Assembly (NCBI GenBank): GCA_030538175.1
Contig: JAUNUL010000005.1
Span: forward strand, 1 to 16,675
DNA: 16,675 nucleotides
DNA from: Propionibacteriaceae bacterium
GTDB taxonomy: Bacteria; Actinomycetota; Actinomycetes; Propionibacteriales; Propionibacteriaceae
Reading direction: 5' to 3'
Part shown: positions 1 to 10,792 of the stretch, piece by piece
Numbering within the stretch: position 1 is the first letter of the stretch
How the letters are laid out: the number at the start of each line of letters is the position of its first letter
Notes under the pieces: model-generated
What the model saw: the letters and a program-made list of their open reading frames with translations, nothing else
Databases searched by the model: none
What the model was told of the DNA's origin: nothing
Position numbers and translations under genes: made by a program

Positions 1-1115
1 CCGAGGAACATGTTGGCCTTGAAGAAGCCGTGGGTGATCAGGTGGAAGATCGCGAAGGCGTACGCCGCCGGGCCGATGCCCGCGGCCATCAGCATGTAGC
101 CGATCTGCGACATCGTGGAGCCGGCGAGGGCCTTCTTGATGTCGTCCTTCGACGTGCCGATCCAGGCACCGGCGAGCAGGGTCACCGTGCCGACGACGAC
201 CACTGCAGTGGAGGCGATCGAGGTCTGGGCATAGATCGCGTGCGAGCGAGTGACCAGATAGACGCCCGCGGTGACCATGGTCGCGGCGTGGATCAGGGCC
301 GACACCGGGGTCGGGCCCTCCATCGCATCCAGCAACCAGGACTGCAGCGGGACCTGGGCCGACTTGCCGCAGGCGGCGAGCAGCAGGAACAGGCCGATCA
401 TCGTGGCGGTGGTGGTGCCCGCACCGAACAGGGTGCCGTCAGCGGTCGCGAGGCCCGCGGCCCGCTCGTTGATATCGGCGAAGGCAACCGAGCCGAAGGT
501 GGCGAATAGGGTCGCCATGGCCAGCGCCATGCCAATGTCACCGACGCGGTTGACCACGAAGGCCTTCTTGGCTGCGGCGGCCGCGGACGGCTTGTGCTGC
601 CAGAAGCCGATCAGCAGATAGGAGGCGAGACCGACGCCTTCCCAGCCGATGAACAGCACCAGATAGTTGTCGGCCAGCACCAACAGGAGCATTGCCGCGA
701 TGAACAGGTTCAGATAGGCGAAGAACCGGCGCCGGCGCTCGTCATGGGCCATGTAGCCGATCGAGTAGATGTGGATCAGCGAACCCACACCGGTGATGAG
801 CAGGACGAACAGGATCGAGAGCTGATCGATCAGCAGGCCGATCTGGACATTCCAGGGGCCGACACCGATCCACTCATAGAGCGTGTGATGCACCGAGCGC
901 TTCTCGGTGCTCAGCAGCATCTCCCCCATCAGGCAGGCGCCGATGGCGAAGGACCACAGCGACGCGGCGGTGCCGAGGAGGTGGCCCCACTTGTCGCTGG
1001 ACTTGCCGAGCAGGAGCAGGATCGCGGCCGACAACAGCGGCACAGCGATCATGGTCCAGCCGAGATTGAACATCCCCACCGGATCGATCGAGGTGGTGGT
1101 TTCGAGAAGGTTCAC
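1..1115 (-). CDS. nuoL: NADH-quinone oxidoreductase subunit L (NuoL), 3' end missing
   Basis: Largest antiporter-like membrane subunit of complex I, part of the distal proton-pumping arm. The first 371 codons are present and the gene continues past the left edge of the window. The start is a GTG at 1115-1113, ten nucleotides after the nuoK stop, with a GAGGGG Shine-Dalgarno overlapping that stop. Visible family motifs are [15 protein letters not shown] (residues 157-171), whose Glu159 matches the essential glutamate of the E. coli protein (Glu144), and [20 protein letters not shown] (250-269), whose Lys251 matches the pumping lysine Lys229. The [13 protein letters not shown] segment follows at 276-288, and the fragment ends in the conserved FFKANMFLG stretch. 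Many hydrophobic helices are evident. nuoM and nuoN are expected beyond the edge but cannot be seen. Identity is secure. Confidence 0.97.
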   Translation of the reverse strand, partial: MNLLETTTSIDPVGMFNLGWTMIAVPLLSAAILLLLGKSSDKWGHLLGTAASLWSFAIGACLMGEMLLSTEKRSVHHTLYEWIGVGPWNVQIGLLIDQLSILFVLLITGVGSLIHIYSIGYMAHDERRRRFFAYLNLFIAAMLLLVLADNYLVLFIGWEGVGLASYLLIGFWQHKPSAAAAAKKAFVVNRVGDIGMALAMATLFATFGSVAFADINERAAGLATADGTLFGAGTTTATMIGLFLLLAACGKSAQVPLQSWLLDAMEGPTPVSALIHAATMVTAGVYLVTRSHAIYAQTSIASTAVVVVGTVTLLAGAWIGTSKDDIKKALAGSTMSQIGYMLMAAGIGPAAYAFAIFHLITHGFFKANMFL

Positions 1116-1125
1116 CGCTATCCCC

Positions 1126-1425
1126 TCAGAACTTCAGCAGGTTGGCGTCGTCGACCGAAGCCGAGCGGCGGGTGCGGAAGATGGCGACGATGATCGCCAG
1201 ACCAACCACGACTTCGGCTGCAGCAACGACCATCACGAAGAAGGACGCGACCTGACCGTGCAAGTTGCCGTGCACCCGCGAGAACGTGACCAGGGCCAGG
1301 TTGCAGGCGTTGAGCATCAGCTCGACCGACATGAAGGCGACCAGTGCGTTGCGTCGCACCATGAAGCCGACCGTGCCGATCGCGAACAGGATCGCCGACA
1401 GGATCAGATAGTTGTCGGGGCTCAC
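1126..1425 (-). CDS. nuoK: NADH-quinone oxidoreductase subunit K (NuoK)
   Basis: Small membrane subunit of the complex I proton-pumping arm, related to MrpC antiporter subunits. The 99-residue product is the usual length and has three transmembrane helices. Glu35 (in [11 protein letters not shown]) and Glu71 (in [13 protein letters not shown]) match the two buried glutamates of E. coli NuoK (Glu36 and Glu72) that lie on the proton path. The start is GTG at 1425-1423, overlapping the nuoJ stop as GTGA, so it is probably translationally coupled to nuoJ. The short basic tail is typical. Nothing odd is seen. Confidence 0.97.
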   Translation of the reverse strand: MSPDNYLILSAILFAIGTVGFMVRRNALVAFMSVELMLNACNLALVTFSRVHGNLHGQVASFFVMVVAAAEVVVGLAIIVAIFRTRRSASVDDANLLKF

Positions 1426-2312
1426 GCGTCATCATCCTTCCGGTCGCTGCGCACCTCGGTGCTCCCGTCAGCGGGGCCTGTGGCCAGACCGCGACCCGGA
1501 CGGGGCCGACCGTTGACGGCGTCGGCGTCGCCGCCGAGGGCAGCCACGGTGCGGCGGGTGGCTTCGGCGAGACGCGGGCCATCAACGACGGTGCCGCGTG
1601 CCCGCATGGGCTTCGGCACCGACTCCTCGGCCACGGTCCCATCCGGCAACAGCGCCGGGATATCCACGGCGTTGTGATGGGCATAGACACCCGGGGTCGG
1701 CAGGGGGCCGGGGTGTTCGCCGGTCTCGGCGTACCGCTTCATGCGCTCAGCCATCAGCTTGCGCTGGGTGACCTTGCCGCCGATGCGCTCGCGGCGAGCC
1801 AGGACCATGGCGCCCAGTGCAGCGGTGATCAGCAGCGCCGAGGTGGCCTCGAAGACCAGCACATAATCGGAGAAGAGCAGCTGCGCGAGACCGCGGACGT
1901 TGCCATCGGCGACGTTCGGGTTGTCCGACCCGAGCCCGACGACTTGGTCGTCAACGACCGCGTTGCCCACGGCCAGAACCAGCAGGACCAGCACGCCGAG
2001 GGCGGCGACCAGGGCTGCGATGCGCTGCCCCTTGAGCGTCTCCACCAGCGAATCAGAGCTGTCGACACCGATCATCATCAGCACGAACAGGAACAGCATG
2101 AGGACCGCACCCGTGTACACGATGATCTGCACGGCAAACAGGAAGGGTGCGTCCTGGGCGGCGTACTGCACCGCGAGGGACACCATCACCGTCGCGAGGC
2201 ACAGGGCGGAATGCACCGGCTTGCGCGCCAGCACCATGCCGAGCGCAGCCAGCACCATGATCGGCGCCAGCAGCCAGAACGCGACCGCAGCCGCGGTGGC
2301 CATCACAATCAT
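1422..2312 (-). CDS. nuoJ: NADH-quinone oxidoreductase subunit J (NuoJ)
   Basis: Membrane subunit of complex I that packs between NuoH and NuoK. Five hydrophobic helices can be placed at about residues 6-28, 36-53, 57-82, 97-117 and 150-170, with the conserved [19 protein letters not shown] segment at about 62-80. The ATG at 2312 overlaps the nuoI stop as ATGA. The product is 296 residues, well above the roughly 180 of E. coli. The excess is a hydrophilic C-terminal tail from about residue 172, rich in Arg, Pro, Gly and Asp, which should lie in the cytoplasm. Long NuoJ tails are normal in actinobacteria, and their role is not known to me. Confidence 0.96.
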   Translation of the reverse strand: MIVMATAAAVAFWLLAPIMVLAALGMVLARKPVHSALCLATVMVSLAVQYAAQDAPFLFAVQIIVYTGAVLMLFLFVLMMIGVDSSDSLVETLKGQRIAALVAALGVLVLLVLAVGNAVVDDQVVGLGSDNPNVADGNVRGLAQLLFSDYVLVFEATSALLITAALGAMVLARRERIGGKVTQRKLMAERMKRYAETGEHPGPLPTPGVYAHHNAVDIPALLPDGTVAEESVPKPMRARGTVVDGPRLAEATRRTVAALGGDADAVNGRPRPGRGLATGPADGSTEVRSDRKDDDA

Positions 2313-2854
2313 CGGGTGTCTCCCGTCTTGGCGCTGCGATTGTCGGGTTGCCCGGTGGCGGGCAGGCCGAGGAAATACGCCTTCTCGTTGTCACCGAGGC
2401 GGCGCGGATGCGGTGGCTGCTCCATGCCGGGCAGCAGGGGCGCAAGGAGATCTTCCTTTTCATAGATCATCTTCTCGCGCGTGAAATCAGCCAGCTCGAA
2501 CTCGTTCGTCATGGTCAACGCACGGGTCGGGCAGGCCTCGATGCACAGACCGCAGAGAATGCACCGCAGATAATTGATCTGATAGACGCGGCCATAGCGC
2601 TCACCGGGCGAGATGTTCTCACCGTCGACGTTGCTCGCGCCCTCGACATAGATCGCATCTGCGGGGCAGGCCCACGCACACAGCTCGCAGCCGACGCACT
2701 TCTCCAGACCGTCCGGCCAGCGGTTGAGCTGGTGCCGGCCGTGGAACCGGGGAGCGGTGACCTTCGGCTTGAGTGGATAGTCCTGGGTAAAGGTCTTGCG
2801 GAACATGGTCCGGAATGTGACTCCGAACCCGGCCACCGGGTCGAAGAACCCCAT
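2309..2854 (-). CDS. nuoI: NADH-quinone oxidoreductase subunit I (NuoI), 2x[4Fe-4S] ferredoxin-like
   Basis: Peripheral subunit carrying clusters N6a and N6b, which pass electrons from NuoG toward cluster N2 in NuoB. Two complete CxxCxxCxxxCP motifs are present: Cys53, 56, 59, 63 (ECVGC-type, with [12 protein letters not shown]) and Cys98, 101, 104, 108 ([16 protein letters not shown]). The following [12 protein letters not shown] segment is the family signature after the second motif. The product is 181 residues, typical for the family with a short C-terminal tail. The ATG at 2854 shares one base with the nuoH stop (TGATG), and the nuoJ ATG overlaps its own stop, so it is coupled on both sides. 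Confidence 0.98.
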   Translation of the reverse strand: MGFFDPVAGFGVTFRTMFRKTFTQDYPLKPKVTAPRFHGRHQLNRWPDGLEKCVGCELCAWACPADAIYVEGASNVDGENISPGERYGRVYQINYLRCILCGLCIEACPTRALTMTNEFELADFTREKMIYEKEDLLAPLLPGMEQPPHPRRLGDNEKAYFLGLPATGQPDNRSAKTGDTR

Positions 2855-4167
2855 CAGGAATCAGCTCCCTTGTCGTCGGATTGCACGGTTTCACCCTTGA
2901 CCACATCCACGAACTCCGGCAGGCGTTGACCCGGCTTGGGCGGCACGGGATAGCCACCGGCGAACGGATCGAACTCTTCTGTCCGGTCGATGGGAATGTC
3001 GTCGTGGTCGTCGCGTTCGCTGTCTTTGTCGAGGATGTAGAGGTAGGCCACCAGAGCCACAATGAAGAGCACCGCGCTGATCAGTGAGATGACACCGAGG
3101 CCGTTGTTGACGATGTTGCGGATCGTGGCGACGGCCAGGATCCAGCCGAGCGCGATCGGGATGAGGATCTTCCACCCGAAGCCCATGAACTGGTCATAGC
3201 GGAATCGCGGAAGCGTGCCGCGCAGCCAGACGAACATGAAGATGAACAACAGGACCTTGAGGGTGAACCACAGCAGACCCCAATAGCCCTGGTCAACGAT
3301 GGTGTCCTTCAGCGGCCACGGCGCCCGATAGCCGCCGAGGAACAAGGTGGTGGCGATCGCGGCCACGTTCACCATGTTGATGTATTCGGCCAGGAAGAAC
3401 ATTGCGAAGCGGAAGCCGGAATATTCGGTGTGGAAACCACCGACGAGCTCGGACTCGGCTTCGGGGAGGTCGAACGGTGCGCGGTTGGTCTCGCCGACCA
3501 TCGAGATCACATAGACCACGAAGGCGGGGATGAGCAGCAGGGCGTACCAGCCCGGCAGGGGGATCTCGAAGCCGAGGAAGTTGAGCGGCTGCTGCTGGGC
3601 GTCGACGATCTGCGAGGTCGACATGGAGCCGGCGTACATGAACACCGACACGAAGCTCAGGCCCATCGCGATCTCATAGGAGATCATCTGGGCGCTGGAG
3701 CGCAGGCCGCCGAGCAGTGAATAGGTCGAGCCGGAGGACCAACCCGCGAGGACGATGCCATAGATGCCGACCGATGCGAGCGCCAGCAGCATCAGGACCG
3801 CCACCGGCATGTCGGTGAGCTGCAGCCGCGTGGTGACTCCGAACATCTTGACCTCGCCACCCATGGGGATCATGGAGAGGATCGAGAAGGCGGGGATGGC
3901 CACCAGATAGGGCGCGAGGTTATAGACGAACTTCTCGGCGTTCTTGGGCCGGAAGTCCTCCTTGACCATGAGCTTCACACCGTCAGCCAGTGACTGGAGC
4001 GTGCCCCAAGGGCCGTTCATGATCGGGCCGACGCGGTGCTGCATCTTCGCCACGACCTTGCGCTCGAACACGATGTTGAACAGCGTGAAGAGCAGGAGAT
4101 AGACCAGCACACCGGCGGCCTTGATCAGGATGATCCACCAGGGGTCGGTGCCGAACAACGAGCTCAT
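2854..4167 (-). CDS. nuoH: NADH-quinone oxidoreductase subunit H (NuoH)
   Basis: Membrane subunit next to the peripheral arm that helps form the quinone chamber and the first proton channel. Family motifs are intact: [14 protein letters not shown] (residues 35-48), [11 protein letters not shown] (61-71), [19 protein letters not shown] (153-171) and [19 protein letters not shown] (226-244), the acidic loop lining the quinone site. Eight or nine transmembrane helices can be drawn, the last at about 358-379. The 437-residue product exceeds E. coli NuoH (about 325) through a hydrophilic tail (about 380-437) rich in Asp, Glu and Pro, a usual actinobacterial feature. The ATG at 4167 overlaps the nuoG stop as ATGA. 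Confidence 0.97.
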   Translation of the reverse strand: MSSLFGTDPWWIILIKAAGVLVYLLLFTLFNIVFERKVVAKMQHRVGPIMNGPWGTLQSLADGVKLMVKEDFRPKNAEKFVYNLAPYLVAIPAFSILSMIPMGGEVKMFGVTTRLQLTDMPVAVLMLLALASVGIYGIVLAGWSSGSTYSLLGGLRSSAQMISYEIAMGLSFVSVFMYAGSMSTSQIVDAQQQPLNFLGFEIPLPGWYALLLIPAFVVYVISMVGETNRAPFDLPEAESELVGGFHTEYSGFRFAMFFLAEYINMVNVAAIATTLFLGGYRAPWPLKDTIVDQGYWGLLWFTLKVLLFIFMFVWLRGTLPRFRYDQFMGFGWKILIPIALGWILAVATIRNIVNNGLGVISLISAVLFIVALVAYLYILDKDSERDDHDDIPIDRTEEFDPFAGGYPVPPKPGQRLPEFVDVVKGETVQSDDKGADS

Positions 4168-6665
4168 GCCTCTGCTCCTTCGGACTCGTCAGGGGTGTCT
4201 GGTGCGGTCTCGGCCAGCGCCACGTTCACAATGTCACCGGGGACCGCGCCGAGGGTCGTGCTGACCCGGGCGTCGCGTGCAGCACCCGGAACCCAGACCA
4301 CCCGATCGACCATGGCCTCAGTCACCGCGAGCGGCAGGATGAGCTCACCGTGATCAGTTGAAATCCGGATCGGGGTGCCATCGGCGATGCCGTTGGCCAT
4401 GGCGGCGTTCATGCGGACAACCGGGGTCCGTGCGGTGGCCAGGAGTGCTTCCTCGCCATCGTTGCCGCGCGAGTCGTCGATCAGCTCGCGCCAGGATGCC
4501 AGGATTGCTTGGCCCTGGTCGGGCTCCACTGCGATCGCGCCACCCTGCTGCGGCCGCGCGGCCCGTGCACCATCCCAGGCGCCGATTTCGTCGAACTCGG
4601 CCTTTGCCTCGGCGGACGTGCGGATCCCGAGCGGGGCACCCATCGCGTCGGCGAGTGCAGCGAGAACACGCAGGTCGGACATCACGTGCTGGGCACCGAG
4701 ATATTGCGCCAGCGGTCGCTCACGGCCCTCCCAGTTGACGAACGTGCCCGTGCGCTCCTCGATCAGCGAGACCGGGAACACCACGTCGGCACGCTCGGTC
4801 ACCTCGCTGAGGCGGGTCTCCAGGCTGACGACGAACTCAGCCGCTTCGAGGGCTGCCAGCACGGCGTCCGGCCGCTGGAAGTCGGCAGGCTCAAGACCCC
4901 CCACGACCAGGCCCCGGATCCGACCGTCCAACGTCGCGGCGAAGATCTCGTCCGCGGCTAGGCCCGGCTCCGTCGGCACGTTCTGGATGCCCCAGGCAGC
5001 CTGCACGTCGACACGGGCGAGGGCTTCGGACACCGGTCGACCACCCGGCAGGAGGTTGGGCAACGTGCCTGCGTCCACCGCACCGCGCTCACCAGCACGT
5101 CGCGGCACCCAGGCCAGCTTGGCACCGGTGCGTTCGGCGAGAGCCAGGGCCGCGGTCAGCGTGCCCGGGGCCAGCCCGGCGCGCTCACCGACCAGCACGA
5201 CGGAGCGACCGTCGAGTTCGACCTCGTCCGGCAGGTTCTGCAGGACCGATGCCTCGGTGCCGGGCACCGCCGGCACGAGGGTGGCCGACATCTTGGCCGA
5301 GCCATAGGAGACTTGGGCGCCAACAGTGAAGACCTTGAGGCCCTTCTTGCGCATCGCCTTGCGGAGTCGCAGAAAGACGATCGGCGACTCGTCCTCGGGC
5401 TCGAAGCCGACCAACAGCACGCTGCCGGCGTTCTCGAGATCTGCGTACGTCGCGCCGAGACCGGTCCCGGCCACCGCATGGGCGAGGAACTCCGCCTCCT
5501 CGGCCGTGTGCGGGCGCGAGCGGTGATCGATGTTGTTGGTGCCGAGGACCGTGCGCGCGAACTTCGCGTACGCATAGGCATCCTCGAGCATCAGCCGACC
5601 GCCCGGAAGGACCGCGAGTGGGCTGACCTCGGGCAGTGCGGCCGACGTGGTGGCTTCCTCCTCAGTGACCTCACGCGACTCGGCCGCGGCACGCAGACCG
5701 CGGACGGCGACGTCGATCGCCTCAGGCCAGGACGCCGGGCGCAGCACATCGCCGTCGCGAACCAGCGGCCGGGTCACCCGGTCGTCGCCGCGGGCGGACA
5801 TGAAGGCGAAGCGACCCTTGTCGCAGTTCCATTCCTCGTTGACCTCGGGGTCGTTCCCCGCAAGGCGACGCATGACGGTGCCACGACGGTGGTCGACACG
5901 CAGCTCGCACCCGGCGGCGCAGTGTTCGCAGGCGCTGGTGGTGGAGAGGAGGTCGAACGGGCGAGCGCGGAACCGATACGCCGAGGACGTCAGCGCACCC
6001 ACCGGGCAGATCTGGATGGTGTTGCCCGAGAAATAGCTCTCGAACGGTTCCTTTTCATAGATGCCGACCTGCTGCAGGGCACCGCGCTCGACGAGCGCGA
6101 TGAACGGATCGCCGGCGATCTGGGCCGAGAACCGGGTGCAGCGTGCACACAGGACGCAGCGATCACGGTCGAGCAGCACCTGGGCCGAGATGTTGATCGG
6201 CTTGGGGAAGGTCCGCTTCACGCCCTGATAGCGGGACTCGCCGGCGCCGTGGGACAACGACTGGTTCTGCAGGGGGCACTCGCCGCCCTTGTCGCAGATC
6301 GGGCAGTCCAGCGGGTGGTTGATCAGCAGGAACTCGAGCATGCCCTTCTGGGCCTTGTCCGCCACGGGCGAAGTCACCTGGGTCTGGACCTGCATGCCGG
6401 GGGCCACCTCGAGGGTGCAGGAGGCCTGGGGCTTCGGCATGCCGCGACCGTTGCCGGCGTCCGGCACCTCGACGAGGCACTGGCGACATGCACCGACCGG
6501 CTCCAGCAGAGGATGGTCACAGAACCGCGGGATGGCGATCCCGACCTGCTCGGCTGCCCGGATCACCAGGGTGCCCTTGGGCACGGATACCTCGATGCCG
6601 TCGACGGTCAGCGTGACCAGATCGGCCTTCTCCACGCCCGCCTGGGCGTTCTCGCTCACGGTCAT
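4164..6665 (-). CDS. nuoG: NADH-quinone oxidoreductase subunit G (NuoG), multi-cluster Fe-S subunit
   Basis: Largest peripheral subunit (833 residues), carrying electrons from NuoF/NuoE to NuoI. Ligands read in order: a [2Fe-2S] ferredoxin domain with Cys49, 60, 63, 83 (N1b); His117 with Cys121, 124, 130 (N5); Cys170, 173, 176, 220 (N4); and Cys246, 249, 253, 281 (CEHCAAGC, the off-path N7 cluster kept only by some bacteria). The rest is a degenerate molybdopterin-oxidoreductase-like domain ending in a dinucleotide-binding-like fold at about 745-815, with no sign of catalytic use. A linker at about 325-345 rich in Glu, Ala, Thr and Pro looks variable. The ATG at 6665 shares one base with the nuoF stop (TGATG). 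Length is typical of actinobacterial NuoG. Confidence 0.97.
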   Translation of the reverse strand: MTVSENAQAGVEKADLVTLTVDGIEVSVPKGTLVIRAAEQVGIAIPRFCDHPLLEPVGACRQCLVEVPDAGNGRGMPKPQASCTLEVAPGMQVQTQVTSPVADKAQKGMLEFLLINHPLDCPICDKGGECPLQNQSLSHGAGESRYQGVKRTFPKPINISAQVLLDRDRCVLCARCTRFSAQIAGDPFIALVERGALQQVGIYEKEPFESYFSGNTIQICPVGALTSSAYRFRARPFDLLSTTSACEHCAAGCELRVDHRRGTVMRRLAGNDPEVNEEWNCDKGRFAFMSARGDDRVTRPLVRDGDVLRPASWPEAIDVAVRGLRAAAESREVTEEEATTSAALPEVSPLAVLPGGRLMLEDAYAYAKFARTVLGTNNIDHRSRPHTAEEAEFLAHAVAGTGLGATYADLENAGSVLLVGFEPEDESPIVFLRLRKAMRKKGLKVFTVGAQVSYGSAKMSATLVPAVPGTEASVLQNLPDEVELDGRSVVLVGERAGLAPGTLTAALALAERTGAKLAWVPRRAGERGAVDAGTLPNLLPGGRPVSEALARVDVQAAWGIQNVPTEPGLAADEIFAATLDGRIRGLVVGGLEPADFQRPDAVLAALEAAEFVVSLETRLSEVTERADVVFPVSLIEERTGTFVNWEGRERPLAQYLGAQHVMSDLRVLAALADAMGAPLGIRTSAEAKAEFDEIGAWDGARAARPQQGGAIAVEPDQGQAILASWRELIDDSRGNDGEEALLATARTPVVRMNAAMANGIADGTPIRISTDHGELILPLAVTEAMVDRVVWVPGAARDARVSTTLGAVPGDIVNVALAETAPDTPDESEGAEA

Positions 6666-8002
6666 CAGTGCGCTCCCACGTTGGTGCGGTTGATCGGCGC
6701 GGCCTCGAACAGGCAGCTCTTCTCATAGGGGAACAGCTCCCACGCGGGGGTGTGCATGCCCTGCTCGAACTCCTCACGGAAGTGCTTGATCGCGGAGGTC
6801 ACGGTGGCGACGGCACCATCGGCCAGTGCGCAGAAGGACCGGCCGCCGATGTTGTCGGAAAGATCGAGCAGCTTCTCGATGTCGCCCTCGACGCCCTGAC
6901 CGGCCTCGATGCGCATGAGAATCTGCACCAGCCACCACGTGCCCTCACGGCACGGCGTGCACTTGCCGCACGACTCGTGCTTATAGAACTCGACCCAGCG
7001 CAGCGTGGTCCGAACCACCGAGGTGGTCTGGTCGAAGCACTGCAGCGCCTTTGTGCCGAGCATCGTCTGGTGGGCGCCCATGCCCTCATAGTCGAGCGGG
7101 GCGTTGATGTGTTCGTCCGAACCGGTGAGGATCGGCACCGACGACCCACCGGGTGTCCAGAACTTGAGGGTGCTGCCGTCGCGCATGCCGCCGCCGAGCT
7201 CGATGAGCTGCTTCAGGGTGATCCCCATCGGCGCTTCGAACTGACCAGGGGACTTCACGTGGCCGGACAGCGAATAAAGCGTGAAGCCCTTGGACTTTTC
7301 AGTGCCCATCGAGGCGAACCAATCCGGCCCGTTCTCGATGATCGACGGCACGGATGCGATCGACTCGACGTTGTTGATGACGGTCGGGCAGCCATAGACA
7401 CCCGCCACCGCCGGGAACGGCGGTCGCAGTCGGGGCTGGCCCCGGCGGCCCTCGAGCGAGTCGAGCAGGGCGGTTTCCTCGCCACAGATGTACGCCCCAG
7501 CGCCCGCGTGCACGACCAAGTCCAGGTCCGCACCGGAGTTGAGGATGTTCTTGCCGAGATAGCCAGCCGCGTACGCCTCGCGAACCGCCTGCTGGAGGCG
7601 GCGGATGACGTGCAGCACCTCACCGCGGATATAGATGAACGCCTTCTTCGCGCCGATCGCCAGCGACGAGATGATCACGCCCTCGACGAGGGTGTGGGGC
7701 GAGGCCATCATCAATGGGATGTCCTTGCAGGTGCCCGGCTCGGACTCGTCGGCGTTGACCACCAGATATTTCGGCTTCGGGTTGTCCTTGGGGATGAACG
7801 ACCACTTCATGCCGGTCGGGAAGCCCGCACCGCCACGGCCGCGCAGCCCAGAATCCTTCACCGCGGTGATGATGTCGTCGGGCTGCATCTTGATGGCCTT
7901 GCGCAGGGCGCGATAGCCGCCGCGGCGCTCATAGTTGGCGATCCGCCAGGAGCCCTCGTCGGCCCAGCCCACGCTGAGCACCGGCGTCAGGATGTCGGTC
8001 AC
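6665..8002 (-). CDS. nuoF: NADH-quinone oxidoreductase subunit F (NuoF), NADH- and FMN-binding
   Basis: Catalytic entry point of complex I: it oxidises NADH through FMN and passes electrons to cluster N3. The glycine-rich NADH/FMN site [16 protein letters not shown] is at residues 52-67, followed by [12 protein letters not shown] (83-94) and the FMN-binding [17 protein letters not shown] (169-185). The C-terminal N3 [4Fe-4S] ligands are Cys345, 348, 351 ([11 protein letters not shown]) and Cys391. The product is 445 residues, the usual length. The start is GTG at 8002, overlapping the nuoE stop as GTGA. It works in the cytoplasm as a dimer with NuoE, encoded just upstream. Confidence 0.98.
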   Translation of the reverse strand: MTDILTPVLSVGWADEGSWRIANYERRGGYRALRKAIKMQPDDIITAVKDSGLRGRGGAGFPTGMKWSFIPKDNPKPKYLVVNADESEPGTCKDIPLMMASPHTLVEGVIISSLAIGAKKAFIYIRGEVLHVIRRLQQAVREAYAAGYLGKNILNSGADLDLVVHAGAGAYICGEETALLDSLEGRRGQPRLRPPFPAVAGVYGCPTVINNVESIASVPSIIENGPDWFASMGTEKSKGFTLYSLSGHVKSPGQFEAPMGITLKQLIELGGGMRDGSTLKFWTPGGSSVPILTGSDEHINAPLDYEGMGAHQTMLGTKALQCFDQTTSVVRTTLRWVEFYKHESCGKCTPCREGTWWLVQILMRIEAGQGVEGDIEKLLDLSDNIGGRSFCALADGAVATVTSAIKHFREEFEQGMHTPAWELFPYEKSCLFEAAPINRTNVGAH

Positions 8003-8733
8003 TTCGCCTCTCCTGCCTTGTGGCTGTCGCCCGCGGCCTTCGGCGCGGTCCAGTCGTTTTCCTGGGCGATGCGGACGCCGAGCAGCGACGCGGGGCCGCC
8101 GGAGGGGCCCTCGTCAGCGCGGCCATCGGGGAACCCGGCGAGCACGCGCTCTGCCTCGCGCCACGACGTGATGGTCGCACCGCGATCGGCGACCACCTCA
8201 TTGCCGGCGATCAGGTCGTCGACGACCTGCACGGCCCGGTCCGGGGTCATGTTGTCGAAGAACTCCCAGTTGACCATCATCACCGGCGCATAGTCACAGG
8301 CCGCGTTGCACTCGATGTGCTCCAGGGTGATCGCCCCATCGGCCGTCGTCTCATCGTTGCCAACGCCGAGGTGGTCCTGGAGTTTGTTGAGGATGTGGTC
8401 GCCGCCCATCACCGCGCACAGCGCTGTGGTGCAGACACCGACGTGATGCTTGCCGACCGGCTTGCGCTTGTACTGCGTATAGAACGTCGCCACACCGGAC
8501 ACCTCGGCCGCGGTGATGCCGAGCACCTCGGCGCACACCTCAATGCCGGCCGGGGACACGCGCCCATCGACCGACTGGACCAGGTGCAGCGCCGGCAGCA
8601 GAGCCGACCGCGCATCGGGATAACGGGCAGCGATCTCACGGATCTCCGCCACCGTCTCCTCGGTGATGTTCGTCTCGGTGTTGGCGTGGTCCACGCCACC
8701 CGAGTGCTCGAAATGCGACTTGAAACCACTCAT
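7999..8733 (-). CDS. nuoE: NADH-quinone oxidoreductase subunit E (NuoE), [2Fe-2S]
   Basis: 24-kDa-type subunit that pairs with NuoF and holds cluster N1a in a thioredoxin-like fold. The ligands are Cys101 and Cys106 (VCTTALC) and Cys142 and Cys146 (ECNAAC). GVATFYTQY at 80-88 is another family signature. The core ends near residue 185. A hydrophilic Gly/Ala/Asp-rich extension (about 190-244) makes the product longer than the E. coli protein (166 residues), as in other actinobacteria. The ATG at 8733 overlaps the nuoD stop as ATGA. An N-terminal stretch with several His residues (8-16) is present but has no evident function. Confidence 0.97.
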   Translation of the reverse strand: MSGFKSHFEHSGGVDHANTETNITEETVAEIREIAARYPDARSALLPALHLVQSVDGRVSPAGIEVCAEVLGITAAEVSGVATFYTQYKRKPVGKHHVGVCTTALCAVMGGDHILNKLQDHLGVGNDETTADGAITLEHIECNAACDYAPVMMVNWEFFDNMTPDRAVQVVDDLIAGNEVVADRGATITSWREAERVLAGFPDGRADEGPSGGPASLLGVRIAQENDWTAPKAAGDSHKAGEAK

Positions 8734-10097
8734 CGGTCCACTCCACCCATCACCGGGTCGATCGACGCCACGGCCACGACCACGTCCGACATCAGCGAGC
8801 CCTCACAGAGGGCGGGCACTGCCTGCAGGTTGTTGAAGCTCGGATCCCGGAAGTGGGCGCGCCACGGCCGCGTACCCCCATCGGAAACCACGTGGGCACC
8901 GATCTCGCCCTTGGGCGACTCGAACGGCACATAGGCCTGACCGACCGGCACCTTGAAGCCCTCGGTGACGATCTTGAAGTGGTGGATCAGCCCCTCCATG
9001 GAATCTCCCATGATGTGCTTGATGTGCTCGTTGCTGTTGCCCATGCCATCAGAGCCCACTGACAATTGCGCCGGCCAGGCGATCTTCTTGTCCGCCACCA
9101 TGATCGGAGCACCGTCCATCTTCTCCAGACGGGCGATGCACTGCTCCACGATCTTGAGGCTTTCCCACATCTCCTGCTGACGGATGAGGAACTTGCCGAA
9201 CGCATCGCACATCTCGTTGGTGGGGACATCGAAGTCATAGGTCTCGTAGTCCCAGATCGGCTCCGCCTTGCGGATGTCATAGTCGATGCCGGTCGAGCGC
9301 AACATCGGCCCGGTGATGCCGAGCGCCATGCAAGCCGAAGCATCGAGATAGCCGACGCCGACCATGCGACCAAGAAAGATCGGGTTGCCGTTGCACAACT
9401 GCTTGTATTCCGGCAGGTGCTTGTGCAGCCACCGGACGGTCTCCTTGACCTTCTCCAGCTCCTTGGGGCCAACGTCGTTGGCGAGGCCCCCCGGGCGGAA
9501 GTACGCATGGTTCATGCGCAGGCCCGTGATCTCCTCGAAAGCGTCGAGGATCATCTCCCGGTCGCGGAAACCGATCGTCATCACGGTCAACGCGCCGATC
9601 TCCATGCCGCCGGTGCCGATGCACACCAGGTGCGAGGCGATGCGGTTGAGCTCGAGCAACATGACCCGGACGACCTTGGCCTTTTCCGTGATCTGGTCCT
9701 CGATGCCGAGCAGCCGCTCGACGCCCGCGACATACGTCGCTTCCTGGAAGAACGGGGTCAGGTAGTCCATGCGGGTGCAGAACGTGGTGCCCTGGGTCCA
9801 GGTGCGGTATTCCATGTTCTTTTCGATGCCGGTGTGCAGATAGCCGATGCCGGCACGGGCGCGACGCACGGTCTCGCCCTCCATCTCGAGGATGAGCCGG
9901 AGCACGCCGTGGGTCGACGGGTGCTGCGGACCCATGTTGACCACCAGCAGCTCGTCACCGCGCTCGGCCTGCGCCGACACGATCTGGTCCCAGTCCTGAC
10001 CGGAGGCGGTGTAAACCCGGCCCTCGGTTTCGTCCGCAGACCCGGCATAGATGTCGGAGTCCGCATCCACCTCATGGGGCGGAGGAAGAGTGCTCAT
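8730..10097 (-). CDS. nuoD: NADH-quinone oxidoreductase subunit D (NuoD), 49-kDa quinone-site subunit
   Basis: Forms the quinone-binding pocket together with NuoB; the fold derives from the [NiFe] hydrogenase large subunit. [15 protein letters not shown] (residues 54-68) carries His59 and His63, and Tyr112 (RMDYLTPF) aligns with the quinone-contacting tyrosine (Tyr87 of Thermus Nqo4), His63 being the equivalent of His38. The C-terminal [10 protein letters not shown] and [18 protein letters not shown] segments are standard. I choose the ATG at 10097-10095 (455 residues) over a TTG one codon earlier. The AGGAG at 10104-10108 lies six bases before the ATG but only three before the TTG, and the ATG gives the TGATG one-base overlap with nuoC seen elsewhere in the operon. 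Confidence 0.97.
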   Translation of the reverse strand: MSTLPPPHEVDADSDIYAGSADETEGRVYTASGQDWDQIVSAQAERGDELLVVNMGPQHPSTHGVLRLILEMEGETVRRARAGIGYLHTGIEKNMEYRTWTQGTTFCTRMDYLTPFFQEATYVAGVERLLGIEDQITEKAKVVRVMLLELNRIASHLVCIGTGGMEIGALTVMTIGFRDREMILDAFEEITGLRMNHAYFRPGGLANDVGPKELEKVKETVRWLHKHLPEYKQLCNGNPIFLGRMVGVGYLDASACMALGITGPMLRSTGIDYDIRKAEPIWDYETYDFDVPTNEMCDAFGKFLIRQQEMWESLKIVEQCIARLEKMDGAPIMVADKKIAWPAQLSVGSDGMGNSNEHIKHIMGDSMEGLIHHFKIVTEGFKVPVGQAYVPFESPKGEIGAHVVSDGGTRPWRAHFRDPSFNNLQAVPALCEGSLMSDVVVAVASIDPVMGGVDR

Positions 10098-10792
10098 CAA
10101 TAGCTCCTGCGCTGGTCTGGCGGGGGAATGGTGGCGCCCTTGTATTCCACCGGGATGCCACCGAGGGGATAGTCCTTGCGCTGCGGGTGGCCGGGCCAGT
10201 CGTCCGGCATCATGATCCGGGTCAGCGCGGGGTGCCCGTCATAGATAATCCCGAACAAGTCATAGGTCTCGCGCTCGTGCCAGTCGGCCGCGGGATAGAC
10301 CGGGACGATCGACGGCAGATGCGGATGGGCATCGCTGCACGCGGCCTCGACCCGGAGCCGACGCACATGGGTCATCGACAGGAAGTGATAGACGCTGTGC
10401 AGTTCCGATCCGGTGTCGCCCGGATAGTGCACCCCGGACACCGAGACACAGGCCTCGAACCGCAGACGGGCATCGTCACGCAGCGGCTGGGCCAGCTCCA
10501 ACAGACGATTGCCGTGCACATGCAGGGTCAACTCGCCGCGATCGACGACCACAGCCTCGATCGCACCGGGCACCAGCTCCTCGATACGGCTGACGACCTC
10601 GTCGAACCAACTGCCATAGGGCGGCACGGACGCCTTGGGGCGCAGGACCTGGCGGACCAAACCGCCATAACCCGACGTGTCGCCCGAGCCGCCGGAGCCC
10701 CACATGCCCTGACGGGTGTCGACCACATGCTCGGTCGTGGACGCGGGCCCGAACTCGCCGTCCGTGGTGCCCTCGGGGAGGTTGTCGCTCAT
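10097..10792 (-). CDS. nuoC: NADH-quinone oxidoreductase subunit C (NuoC), 30-kDa subunit
   Basis: Scaffold subunit of the connecting module without cofactors. The 30-kDa signature [10 protein letters not shown] is at residues 173-182, followed by [19 protein letters not shown] (194-212). The product is 231 residues. An N-terminal extension of about 45 residues (Gly/Ser/Thr-rich, [15 protein letters not shown]) precedes the core and resembles other actinobacterial NuoC proteins. It is a separate gene here, not fused to nuoD as in E. coli. The ATG at 10792 overlaps the nuoB stop as ATGA. Nine of its ten tyrosine codons are TAT, which is unusual at this GC content (see findings). Confidence 0.97.
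   Translation of the reverse strand: MSDNLPEGTTDGEFGPASTTEHVVDTRQGMWGSGGSGDTSGYGGLVRQVLRPKASVPPYGSWFDEVVSRIEELVPGAIEAVVVDRGELTLHVHGNRLLELAQPLRDDARLRFEACVSVSGVHYPGDTGSELHSVYHFLSMTHVRRLRVEAACSDAHPHLPSIVPVYPAADWHERETYDLFGIIYDGHPALTRIMMPDDWPGHPQRKDYPLGGIPVEYKGATIPPPDQRRSY
10104..10108 (-). promoter_or_regulatory. Ribosome binding site of nuoD
   Basis: AGGAG on the minus strand, within the end of nuoC, lies six bases before the ATG at 10097. It favours that ATG over the TTG at 10100. Confidence 0.65.

Noticed and set aside
5313..6728. 471-codon plus-strand open frame across nuoG
   Set aside because: It is antisense to nuoG, has biased composition and no recognisable domain. Lack of stops follows from GC-rich codon use on the other strand.
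6668..8293. 541-codon plus-strand open frame across nuoF and nuoE
   Set aside because: It lies entirely antisense to well-identified complex I genes, and its His/Arg/Asp/Ala-rich translation is typical of a high-GC shadow frame. It shows no family motif.
10098..10100. TTG as the start of nuoD
   Set aside because: It is only three bases from the AGGAG, while the adjacent ATG at 10097 has proper spacing and the TGATG overlap used elsewhere in the operon.
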